Shown piece by piece: positions 1-5,497 of a DNA stretch of 6,208 nt. Position numbers and translations under genes: made by a program. Location: NCBI GenBank assembly GCA_902482615.1, contig CABTAA010000104.1, forward strand, positions 1 through 6,208, read 5' to 3'. The stretch comes from an uncultured Collinsella sp. Its GTDB lineage: Bacteria > Actinomycetota > Coriobacteriia > Coriobacteriales > Coriobacteriaceae. Each line of letters opens with the position of its first letter. Position 1 is the first letter of the stretch. The notes under the pieces were generated by a model. That model had not been told where the DNA came from and made no database searches. It saw only the letters and a list, made by a program, of their open reading frames with translations.

Positions 1-163
1 CCGCCTGGAGGACCTTCCGCTCTTTGGGTGCATGGCCGCAGGTGCTCGTGCCTCGGCGGTAACGGTGTCGCGTTTGGGCGCGCAACAGTCGATTCCCACG
101 CGCGCCGAAGTTGAGCGCGTGTTTGGTTTAGACGATTTAGTAATAGACGGAGAAGCGGAGTAG
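1..163 (+). CDS. rbsK: Ribokinase, C-terminal end (partial, 5' end outside window)
   Basis: Reading from base 2 gives 53 codons and a TAG stop at 161-163. The peptide contains AAGARASAVTVSRLGAQQSI followed by PTRAEVERVF. This matches the usual end of ribokinases (PfkB family), where an A(A)GA..A.T..GA motif on a late helix is followed by a 'GAQ.SIPTR.EV..F' tail. Family knowledge: ribokinase phosphorylates ribose to ribose 5-phosphate with ATP in the cytoplasm. The active-site Asp and ATP-binding residues lie upstream of the window and cannot be checked. The stop is only 4 bases before the nucleoside hydrolase start, and the likely ribosome binding site of that gene lies inside the end of this one. 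This points to a translationally linked salvage pair. Another PfkB sugar kinase is possible, but the tail is most ribokinase-like. Confidence 0.8.
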   Translation, partial: RLEDLPLFGCMAAGARASAVTVSRLGAQQSIPTRAEVERVFGLDDLVIDGEAE

Positions 164-167
164 AACA

Positions 168-1142
168 ATGGCAATCAAGAAGCTGATCCTTGATCTGGAT
201 ATGGGTGTGGACGACGCGATGGCGCTCGCCTATGCAATCGCGAGCCCCGAGGTGGAGCTCGTCGGTATTACCACGTGCTTTGGCAACGTGCGCGTCGACC
301 AGTCGGCGCATAACTGCCTGGCGGTGCTCGACCTGTTGGGTCGCCCCGAGGTGCCGGTGTACCTGGGCGCCGATCGTCCCATAAAGGCGACCGAGCCCTA
401 TACGCCGCCGGCGTCCACCACGCTCATCCACGGCAAGAATGGCATTGGTGGCGCAAGCGTGCCCGCCTCGCCGTACGAGCCGGTGGGCACGACGACGGCC
501 GAAGGCAACGCGGCGGTCGATTACCTGATCGATGCCGCGCGCACCTATGGCCCCGACCTGGTCTACGTGGCAACCGGTCCGCTTTCCAACTTGGCGCTTG
601 CCCTGGAGCGCGATGCGGCGGCGATGATGTCTATCGGTCGCGTGGTGGTGATGGGCGGTGCCCTGACCGTGCCCGGTAACGTGAGTGCGGGTGCCGAGGC
701 CAACATGGCGAGCGACCCCGAGGCCGCTGACGCCGTGCTGCGCTCGGGCCGCAAACTCACCATGGTTGGTCTTGACGTGACGCATCGCGTGGTGCTGACG
801 CGCCGCGACATTGCCGGTTGGACGGGCTCGGGCACCATGGCGGGCTGCGCATTTGCGAGTATGGTCGAGCACTACATTGGCTCGTACGAGATGAACGCCC
901 CTTACCTGGGCGGCTGCGCGCTGCACGATCCGCTTGCCGTTGCCGTGGCGATTGATCCCACGCTCGTGGGCGCACTTGGTTGCAACTTGCGCGTCGACCT
1001 GCTCGGCGAGTATCGCGGCCGCACTATCTGCGACGAGCATCGCCTGTCCGACCCCGACAAGAGCGCGCTTGTGGCACTCACCGTGGACGCCCCGCGCTTT
1101 CTGTCCGAGTTCAAGGCGCGCATGGCCCGCATCCTAGGCTAG
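168..1142 (+). CDS. Inosine/uridine-preferring nucleoside hydrolase family protein
   Basis: A 324-residue cytoplasmic enzyme predicted to hydrolyse the N-glycosidic bond of ribonucleosides, giving free base and ribose. Length is normal for the IunH/Rih family. Family motifs are in order: the N-terminal Asp cluster DLDMGVDDAMAL (D9, D11, D15, D16; the usual form is DTDPGxDDA, so Met replaces Pro), CFGNV with N40, HGKNGIGG at 88-95, VATGPLSN with T136, MGGALTVPGNV (N171), AEAN (E177, N179), LDVTH at 202-206, and ALHDPLAV with H253 and D254. The calcium and ribose ligands of the family are therefore present. The start at 168 is supported by CGGAG at 156-160 with 7 bases of spacing. Pairing with a ribokinase fits ribose recovery. 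Base preference (inosine, uridine, cytidine or general) cannot be read from the sequence, so no gene symbol is given. Confidence 0.9.
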   Translation: MAIKKLILDLDMGVDDAMALAYAIASPEVELVGITTCFGNVRVDQSAHNCLAVLDLLGRPEVPVYLGADRPIKATEPYTPPASTTLIHGKNGIGGASVPASPYEPVGTTTAEGNAAVDYLIDAARTYGPDLVYVATGPLSNLALALERDAAAMMSIGRVVVMGGALTVPGNVSAGAEANMASDPEAADAVLRSGRKLTMVGLDVTHRVVLTRRDIAGWTGSGTMAGCAFASMVEHYIGSYEMNAPYLGGCALHDPLAVAVAIDPTLVGALGCNLRVDLLGEYRGRTICDEHRLSDPDKSALVALTVDAPRFLSEFKARMARILG

Positions 1143-1171
1143 GCTCGGGATCGAAGCACGCCCATCTGCTC

Positions 1172-1210
1172 GATGTGGCCGCTGGCGGGCCGACATCTAC
1201 CGTTCGCCAG
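1172..1210 (+). other. Competing hairpins after the nucleoside hydrolase gene
   Basis: GATGT-GGCC (1172-1180) can pair with GGCC-G-ACATC (1188-1197) with one bulged base. CTGGCG (1182-1187) can alternatively pair with CGCCAG (1205-1210). The two folds exclude each other. No T-tract follows either, so this is not a normal intrinsic terminator. It may still mark the 3' end of the ribokinase/hydrolase transcript. Low confidence. Confidence 0.25.
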
Positions 1211-1239
1211 CCCGATGGTCCCCGGGGCGGGGAGAGCGC

Positions 1240-1256
1240 TATAATGCATTCTGCAT
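1240..1256 (+). promoter_or_regulatory. Probable promoter -10 box of the beta-glucoside operon, with overlapping inverted repeat
   Basis: TATAAT at 1240-1245 is a perfect -10 consensus. The matching -35 positions (about 1216-1223, TGGTCCCC) are poor, so an activator may be needed. Transcription would start near 1252, a few bases before the first RAT element. A small inverted repeat, ATGCA-ttc-TGCAT (1244-1256), overlaps the -10 box and the inferred start and could be an operator. The promoter call rests on the -10 box and its position only. Confidence 0.5.
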
Positions 1257-1259
1257 CTT

Positions 1260-1289
1260 GGATTGTTACTCCTGTGTGGAGGCATGCCC
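1260..1289 (+). promoter_or_regulatory. RAT element 1 (ribonucleic antiterminator, LicT/BglG target)
   Basis: The 30-base element starts with GGATTGTTAC, the signature 5' half of RAT sequences for BglG/SacY/LicT proteins, and ends with GGCATGCCC. The first GG can pair with the last CC, and an upper stem CTCC/GGAG (1270-1273 and 1278-1281) closes a short loop. Length and the two-arm form match the known 29-30 base RAT hairpins. When bound by the dimeric antiterminator this RNA hairpin is stabilised. Its place in the leader of an antiterminator gene supports the call. Confidence 0.85.
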
Positions 1290-1305
1290 AAGAGCAATAC
1301 AACAC

Positions 1306-1328
1306 GGATTGTTACGTAAGGCATGACC
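1306..1328 (+). promoter_or_regulatory. RAT-like element 2, shortened, overlapping the terminator
   Basis: A second copy of GGATTGTTAC (1306-1315) is followed by GTAA (1316-1319) and then GGCATGACC (1320-1328), which matches the 3' arm of RAT 1 at 8 of 9 bases. The upper stem and loop of the first element (11 bases) are replaced by GTAA, a GNRA-type tetraloop. The 3' arm overlaps the 5' arm of the terminator (1318-1326), so folding this element would block the terminator, as in lic and bgl systems. Whether the shortened form still binds protein is unknown. Confidence 0.65.
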
Positions 1329-1362
1329 GTAATAGCACTGCTATTGGCTATCATGCCTTTTT
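1318..1362 (+). terminator. Intrinsic terminator in the antiterminator leader
   Basis: The lower stem AAGGCATGA (1318-1326) pairs perfectly with TCATGCCTT (1351-1359). An upper stem AATAGC (1331-1336) pairs with GCTATT (1340-1345) around a 3-base loop, and there is an internal loop between the stems. A run of five T (1358-1362) follows. This is a Rho-independent terminator placed 29 bases before the antiterminator start codon. It is the predicted control point of the operon: read through only when the antiterminator holds the overlapping RAT. Confidence 0.88.
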
Positions 1363-1377
1363 CTGTGAGTGTTCTTG

Positions 1378-1385
1378 AAAGGAGG
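1378..1385 (+). promoter_or_regulatory. Ribosome binding site deciding the antiterminator start
   Basis: AAAGGAGG lies 6 bases before ATG 1392. This near-perfect Shine-Dalgarno site selects ATG 1392 over the upstream GTG/ATG-like starts that lie inside the terminator. Confidence 0.85.
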
Positions 1386-1391
1386 TTCACC

Positions 1392-2231
1392 ATGCTTGCA
1401 ATTAAAAAGCTTAACAACAACGCGGTTCTTTGCCGTGACGGACAGGGGCGAGATGTCATCGCCATGGGCAGGGGCGTCGGTTTCGGCGGAGATTTTCCTC
1501 GAGAGCTCCCTCTTTCTAAAATCGAGCATACGTTTTACGACATTGATCCTAAAGGACAAGATGTCATGAGGGATCTTCCCTCGGATATCGTGATGTTTGC
1601 GGCGAAAGTTATGGACATCGTTGCCAACGAACTGCCCTACGACCTCTCGACCAATGCGACGCTGTTCATGGCTGATCACCTGTCGTTTGCCGTTGCGCGA
1701 GCCCAAAAGGGGGTCCGCATCGCGATGCCTCTTGCCTATGAAGTGCGGGAGACGTATCCGAAGGAATACAAGGCTGCCCAGTTTATCGTCATGCGACTCG
1801 AGAAGGAGCTCGGAGAGCGGCTTCCCAAGGATGAGATTGCCAGTATTGCGATGAATCTCGTGAACGCACGGGTTGTTGAAGCCGTCAAAGCCACGGCCGA
1901 GCCCGCAAAGCAGTTCGACGATATGCTCGAGGACGTTATCGAGATTCTCGAAAGCGATTTCTGCATTATTGTCGACCGCGATTCCTTTGATTTCACCCGC
2001 TTCGCCACGCATCTGCGGTACCTGTTCAAGCGCATTCAAGCCGGCGAGTCGCTGAACAGCGCCAACATGCAGATGTACAAGAACTTTCGTGAGGAGTTTC
2101 CGCAGTTGGCAGAGTGCGTGAAGCATATCGGTTCCTATTGTCGTGAAACGTGGGACGCCACGCTCTCCGAGGAGGAGGAACTCTATCTGATGATCCATCT
2201 CAACCGGATCATCTCCAAAAAAGGATTGTAA
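1392..2231 (+). CDS. licT: LicT/BglG-family transcription antiterminator
   Basis: A 279-residue RNA-binding regulator, about the length of LicT/BglG. Residues 1-55 form the CAT RNA-binding domain (NNNAV at 8-12, MGRGVGF at 25-31, then KIEHTFYDID). PRD1 covers roughly 65-170 and PRD2 roughly 172-279. Conserved PRD histidines are H96 (ADHLSFA) in PRD1 and H207 (ATHLRYL) and H269 (MIHLNR) in PRD2. The fourth expected histidine is N155 (AMNLVNA), exactly 59 residues after H96, the same spacing as LicT H100-H159. In the family, the sugar-specific EII phosphorylates PRD1 and inhibits, while HPr phosphorylates PRD2 and activates. The in-frame upstream start near 1323 lies inside the terminator and is rejected. 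The leader carries its own RAT elements and terminator, so the protein should control its own operon. The symbol reflects family membership, not proven orthology. Confidence 0.92.
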   Translation: MLAIKKLNNNAVLCRDGQGRDVIAMGRGVGFGGDFPRELPLSKIEHTFYDIDPKGQDVMRDLPSDIVMFAAKVMDIVANELPYDLSTNATLFMADHLSFAVARAQKGVRIAMPLAYEVRETYPKEYKAAQFIVMRLEKELGERLPKDEIASIAMNLVNARVVEAVKATAEPAKQFDDMLEDVIEILESDFCIIVDRDSFDFTRFATHLRYLFKRIQAGESLNSANMQMYKNFREEFPQLAECVKHIGSYCRETWDATLSEEEELYLMIHLNRIISKKGL

Positions 2232-2288
2232 CCCGTAGCCATTCGGGGCATGACCTTTGCCGATTCGAACAGTAAGCCAAGATTGTGC

Positions 2289-2295
2289 AAAGGAG
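2289..2295 (+). promoter_or_regulatory. Ribosome binding site deciding the EIIBC start
   Basis: AAAGGAG ends 3 bases before ATG 2299 and 6 bases before the adjacent in-frame ATG 2302. The better spacing favours 2302. The TTG at 2257 has no comparable site. Confidence 0.7.
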
Positions 2296-2301
2296 CCAAT
2301 G

Positions 2302-3750
2302 ATGGCAAATTACAAAAAGGTGGCAGAGCAGATTCTCTCCACTGTGGGCGGGGCGGAAAACGTGGCTTCGGTTACGCATTGCATGACGCGCCTGCGCTTC
2401 AACCTCAAGGATGAAAGCCTCTCGAATGATGAGAAGCTTGAGGACATCTCGTCTATCATCAGCGTCGTGCACGCCGGAGGGCAGGTGCAGCTGGTGGTCG
2501 GGCCCACGGTCGACAAGGTCTACGACGAGGTTTGTAAGCAGGGCGGATTCGAGGTCACGGTATCGATTGACGAGGAACTCGATGGCCCTCAGCTTAGCTG
2601 GAAGGAGCGCTTGGCGCCCAAGCACCTCTTCAATCAGCTGCTCGATGCCGTGAGCGGCGCTATCACCCCGATCCTTCCGATCTTTTGTGTCGCCGGTATC
2701 TTCAAGATGCTCGTTATTCTGTTTGGGCCCGAAGGCGCCGGTTTTATGTCCGAAACGAGCGACCTGTATCGGATCCTTTCCCTGGTGGGCGATGCGGCGT
2801 ATTACTACTTCCCGGTGTTTGCCGCCTATAGCTCGGCTAAGAAGTTCAAAACGAGTCCTGTGCTGGCACTGCTCATCGCTGTTGTGATGATTTATCCCGA
2901 CATGCTCGCTATTGTTGAGGACGGAAAGCCTTTCAGCGTCTTCGGCATCCCCATGCAGCTCGTCAACTACACCCAGGCTGTTCTTCCGGTCATCTTGATC
3001 ACCTGGGCCCAGTCCTATGTTGAGCGCTTCTTTAAGAAGATCTCGCCTGATATGTTGCGCATTCTGATCGTACCCGTGGGTACGGTGCTCGTGATGTTGC
3101 CGGTCGCGCTGTGCCTCTGCGGCCCTGCCGTCCAATTTGTCATGGGCCTTGTGGCCGATTTCATCATTTGGCTCGCCTCTGTTGCCGGTCCCGCTGCGAC
3201 CGCGGTTATCGGCGCATTCTGGAATCTGATCATCGCCACCGGCATGCACGTGCCGATCTATACCGCCATATTGCCCGCCGCGCTCCAGAACGGTTACGAC
3301 GCCATCTTATACCCCTGCACCGCGGTTGTAGCCTACGCCACGCTTGCCATCGCGCTCGCCTATGGCCTGCGCGCTAAGGGCAAGGAGAGTCGAGCCACGG
3401 GCTGGAACTTGTTCATCACCTATGCCTTCGGTCGCGTGAGTGAGCCCATCATCTACGGCATCCTGTTTCGCGACAAGAAGGCTCTTGCCTGGAACATGAT
3501 TGGTGGTGCTGTCGGTGGTCTGCTGGTAAGCCTTCTTCATGCCAACGTCTATATCTTCACTGGCGTTGGTTTCCCATGGATGAACGTGCTCATGTTTGCT
3601 CAGGATATCATCCCTGGCACCATCGGGTGTCTTGCTGGCGGTGCCGTGACGTTTGCGTTGGCGATGATTTTTGGATTTGAAGGACAGGAGAAGATGCCGT
3701 TGAAGTCCAAGAGCGGCGATTCTGAGGCCGTTGAATCCGTCGAGGCATAA
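2302..3750 (+). CDS. PTS beta-glucoside-type permease, EIIBC component (no EIIA domain)
   Basis: A 482-residue membrane transporter that takes up and phosphorylates a sugar using phosphoenolpyruvate. Residues 1-80 are an EIIB domain of the glucose/beta-glucoside family, with the phosphocysteine C27 in THCMTRLRF and the GG..QLVVGP segment at 59-68. A linker (about 81-105) leads to EIIC (about 106-460) with many hydrophobic segments, VSGAITPILPI (117-127), GMHVPIY (314-320) and the signature-like SEPIIYG (380-386, usually TEPAIYG). The protein ends near 482 with no EIIA domain, unlike the three-domain BglF but like E. coli AscF. A separate EIIA must supply the phosphate. The gene is 70 bases after the antiterminator, which it probably phosphorylates, and is followed by a 6-phospho-beta-glucosidase; together these suggest beta-glucosides such as cellobiose, arbutin or salicin. 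The exact substrate is inferred only. ATG 2299 is an alternative start one codon earlier. Confidence 0.92.
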   Translation: MANYKKVAEQILSTVGGAENVASVTHCMTRLRFNLKDESLSNDEKLEDISSIISVVHAGGQVQLVVGPTVDKVYDEVCKQGGFEVTVSIDEELDGPQLSWKERLAPKHLFNQLLDAVSGAITPILPIFCVAGIFKMLVILFGPEGAGFMSETSDLYRILSLVGDAAYYYFPVFAAYSSAKKFKTSPVLALLIAVVMIYPDMLAIVEDGKPFSVFGIPMQLVNYTQAVLPVILITWAQSYVERFFKKISPDMLRILIVPVGTVLVMLPVALCLCGPAVQFVMGLVADFIIWLASVAGPAATAVIGAFWNLIIATGMHVPIYTAILPAALQNGYDAILYPCTAVVAYATLAIALAYGLRAKGKESRATGWNLFITYAFGRVSEPIIYGILFRDKKALAWNMIGGAVGGLLVSLLHANVYIFTGVGFPWMNVLMFAQDIIPGTIGCLAGGAVTFALAMIFGFEGQEKMPLKSKSGDSEAVESVEA

Positions 3751-3778
3751 GAGGCTACTACACAAATATGCTCCCCAG

Positions 3779-3813
3779 CCGTTGCGCGGTCCGACCCCTT
3801 GGCCGCGCAACGG
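3779..3813 (+). repeat. Perfect 11-bp hairpin between EIIBC and glucosidase genes
   Basis: CCGTTGCGCGG (3779-3789) is the exact reverse complement of CCGCGCAACGG (3803-3813), with a 13-base loop. It is very stable by base content. No T-tract follows (next bases TACTGTG), so it is not a classical terminator. Likely roles are mRNA 3' end protection or processing between the two genes, or a switch with the neighbouring repeats. Confidence 0.75.
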
Positions 3814-3831
3814 TACTGTGCTGTTGCGCGG
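3803..3831 (+). repeat. Alternative hairpin using the same middle arm
   Basis: CCGCGCAAC (3803-3811) is also the exact reverse complement of GTTGCGCGG (3823-3831). This 9-bp hairpin cannot form together with the 3779-3813 hairpin. A third copy, CCGTTGCG (3844-3851), can pair with CGCAACGG (3806-3813). The intergenic stretch thus has three direct copies of GTTGCG and one inverted copy. Confidence 0.65.
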
Positions 3832-3851
3832 CACTTGCCGAGTCCGTTGCG

Positions 3852-3879
3852 TTCGACAGTGTGGGCCGGGAATTTGATA
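3852..3879 (+). promoter_or_regulatory. Weak promoter-like pair before the glucosidase gene
   Basis: TTCGAC (3852-3857) and TTGATA (3874-3879), 16 bases apart, resemble a weak -35/-10 pair just before the glucosidase ribosome binding site (AGAAAGGA, 3879-3886). The match is modest and could be chance. If real, it would give the hydrolase some expression independent of the antiterminator. Confidence 0.2.
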
Positions 3880-3896
3880 GAAAGGACGACACCATA

Positions 3897-5315
3897 ATGT
3901 TTAGAGAAGATTTTTTATGGGGCGGGGCTCTGGCTGCAAACCAGTGCGAGGGAGGATGGAACGAAGGCGGTCGCGGTTTAGCCAATTCCGACATGCTGCC
4001 GTTTGGCGATCAACGCATGGACGTCATGCGGGGAGACCTTGATCCGCGTGCGTTGGCACCCGACAGCTTCTATCCCGCTCGCAAGGGCATTGATTTTTAC
4101 CATAGGTACAAGCAGGATATTGAACTGTTTGCCCAGATGGGTTTTAAATGCCTGCGCTTATCAATCGCCTGGAGCCGCATTTTTCCCAAAGGAGACGAAG
4201 CCGAGCCCAATGAAGAAGGCCTTGCCTTTTACGAGGATGTTTTTAGGACGTGTCGCGCGCATGACATTGAGCCTTTGGTGACGCTCAACCACTATGATGT
4301 CCCCATGCATCTCGTCGATGCGTATGGCGGATGGCGCGATCGCAGGTTGGTCGACCTGTTCGAGCGATATTCGCGTACCGTGTTCGAGCGCTATCGGGGA
4401 TTGGTCAATTATTGGCTGACCTTTAACGAGATCAACATCATGACGCAGGCGTGCTTTATGGCGGCGGGGATCATCTTCGAGCAAGGGGAGAATCGCTATG
4501 CAACGGTTCACACGGCCGTGCACCATGTATTGGTTGCGAGCGCCCGTGCGGTCGGGGCGTGTCATGAACTGTGCCCTGGGGCGAAGATCGGTTGCATGCT
4601 CAACGCAGGTGTCTTCTATCCGGCTACATGTGATCCGGACGATGTGCTGGCTGCGCAGGCTGAGAATCGCAGCCATTACATGTTTACCGACGTCCAGGTG
4701 CGCGGTGCGTACCCGAGCTATGTTCTCAAGGAATACGCCCGCCATGGTTTTGAGGTGCCCTATCGGGATGATGACCGCGAAGTACTGGCTGCAAACCTGG
4801 TCGATTTCGTCTCGTTTTCGTATTACTCGACGCGCGTCGCAAAAGCGCATGCGGAAGGTCAGTTCGATTCGAACCTTCTTCGCTCGGCGCCTAATCCGTA
4901 TCTAAAACAGGAGCCTTGGGGGAGGTTTATCGACCCCAAAGGGCTGCGCGTCACCATGAATGAAATCTGGGATCGCTATCAAAAGCCGCTGTTCATCGTC
5001 GAAAACGGTTTGGGTGCTCCTGATGTGCCGGAAGATTCGGGTGAAATAGAAGACGACTATCGAGTTGAATACCTGCGGGCCCACATCGAGGCGATGAGGG
5101 AGACCGTCGAGCTCGACGGGGTGGAACTCATGGGATATACCTGTTGGGGCCCGATCGATTTGGTTTCGGTCGCCACAGGACAGATGCGTAAGCGCTACGG
5201 GTTTATCTATGTCGATCGAGACGATAGCGGTGCGGGCTCGTTTGAGAGACGTAAAAAGAAAAGCTTCGAATGGTACCGACGCGTAATAGCAAGCAATGGC
5301 GAAGACCTTGCGTAA
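3897..5315 (+). CDS. 6-phospho-beta-glucosidase, glycoside hydrolase family 1
   Basis: A 472-residue cytoplasmic enzyme predicted to split 6-phospho-beta-glucosides made by the PTS into glucose 6-phosphate and the aglycone or glucose. The GH1 N-terminal signature FLWGGALAANQCEGGWNEGG spans 6-25. The acid/base is E178 in LTFNEIN and the nucleophile is E369 in LFIVENG, both in the forms usual for the phospho-specific branch. The C-terminal loop IDLVSVATGQMRKRYGF (420-436), with S424, K432 and Y434, resembles the 6-phosphate-binding signature. Length agrees with AscB/BglA-type enzymes. No signal peptide is seen. The reading frame is open back to ATG 3768, but that extension would translate the hairpin repeats and lacks a ribosome binding site. 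ATG 3897 has AGAAAGGA 10 bases upstream and begins the conserved domain. It is the third gene of the operon and ends in tandem TAA TAA stops. Nine cysteines are visible, which is rather many. Confidence 0.94.
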   Translation: MFREDFLWGGALAANQCEGGWNEGGRGLANSDMLPFGDQRMDVMRGDLDPRALAPDSFYPARKGIDFYHRYKQDIELFAQMGFKCLRLSIAWSRIFPKGDEAEPNEEGLAFYEDVFRTCRAHDIEPLVTLNHYDVPMHLVDAYGGWRDRRLVDLFERYSRTVFERYRGLVNYWLTFNEINIMTQACFMAAGIIFEQGENRYATVHTAVHHVLVASARAVGACHELCPGAKIGCMLNAGVFYPATCDPDDVLAAQAENRSHYMFTDVQVRGAYPSYVLKEYARHGFEVPYRDDDREVLAANLVDFVSFSYYSTRVAKAHAEGQFDSNLLRSAPNPYLKQEPWGRFIDPKGLRVTMNEIWDRYQKPLFIVENGLGAPDVPEDSGEIEDDYRVEYLRAHIEAMRETVELDGVELMGYTCWGPIDLVSVATGQMRKRYGFIYVDRDDSGAGSFERRKKKSFEWYRRVIASNGEDLA

Positions 5316-5368
5316 TAACGTTAAAATGGACAAATGCGCCCGTTGGGGGAATAGTCGTGCCACTTCGC

Positions 5369-5396
5369 TTGACAACAGGCTAAACTAGCTCATAAA
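5369..5396 (+). promoter_or_regulatory. Promoter of the LacI-family regulator gene
   Basis: A perfect -35 box TTGACA (5369-5374) is followed after 16 bases by CATAAA (5391-5396), 4 of 6 matches to TATAAT. It would start a leader of about 95 bases for the regulator gene. No convincing intrinsic terminator is visible between the glucosidase stop and this promoter, so readthrough from the operon cannot be excluded. Confidence 0.5.
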
Positions 5397-5435
5397 CATT
5401 TACTACTCTGTTTAGATTGAATTTGCGGTCGTTTA
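5381..5435. promoter_or_regulatory. Cluster of TAAAC/GTTTA half-sites, candidate operator
   Basis: TAAACA (5393-5398) and TGTTTA (5409-5414) form a perfect 6-bp inverted repeat with a 10-base spacer over the -10 box and the likely start site. Extra half-sites are TAAAC at 5381-5385 and GTTTA at 5431-5435. The position fits autoregulation by the downstream LacI-family protein, but the spacing is not the compact central-CG palindrome usual for that family. Confidence 0.35.
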
Positions 5436-5444
5436 GTTGTCGAG

Positions 5445-5479
5445 TCACGGGGCGGTCAGGCCACGATGCTCGACCGTGA
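5445..5479 (+). other. Possible leader hairpin before the regulator gene
   Basis: TCACGG (5445-5450) pairs with CCGTGA (5474-5479) over a 23-base loop. CGGTC (5453-5457) can alternatively pair with GACCG (5472-5476). The structure ends 9 bases before the AGGGGGA ribosome binding site (5488-5494). There is no T-tract. Significance is unclear. Confidence 0.2.
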
Positions 5480-5497
5480 CCGTTGCTAGGGGGAACA

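Noticed and set aside
1323..1391. 23-residue N-terminal extension of the antiterminator
   Set aside because: It starts inside the terminator stem. The strong AAAGGAGG site and the CAT domain both begin at ATG 1392.
1341..2198. Minus-strand open frame (285 codons) opposite the antiterminator gene
   Set aside because: It covers the terminator and a confident LicT-family gene and shows no family motif.
2209..3249. Long minus-strand open frame (346 codons) opposite the EIIBC gene
   Set aside because: It is antisense to a clear PTS gene, is rich in charged and polar residues with no recognisable domain, and is the expected shadow in GC-biased DNA.
3779..3813. The 11-bp hairpin as a Rho-independent terminator
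   Set aside because: The stem is strong but no T-run follows, and the downstream gene belongs functionally to the same operon.
3768..3896. 43-residue N-terminal extension of the glucosidase from ATG 3768
   Set aside because: It would translate the hairpin repeats, has no Shine-Dalgarno site, and precedes the normal GH1 N-terminus at ATG 3897.
4161..4850. Minus-strand open frame (229 codons) opposite the glucosidase gene
   Set aside because: It is antisense to the GH1 catalytic region and has no recognisable domain or ribosome binding site that I can see.
5326..5388. 20-codon frame reading MDKCARWGNSRATSLDNRLN, with a WGNS stretch reminiscent of MazE/AbrB antitoxins
   Set aside because: The match is four residues, there is no ribosome binding site, no toxin gene is nearby, and the frame overlaps the TTGACA promoter. 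It is most likely chance.
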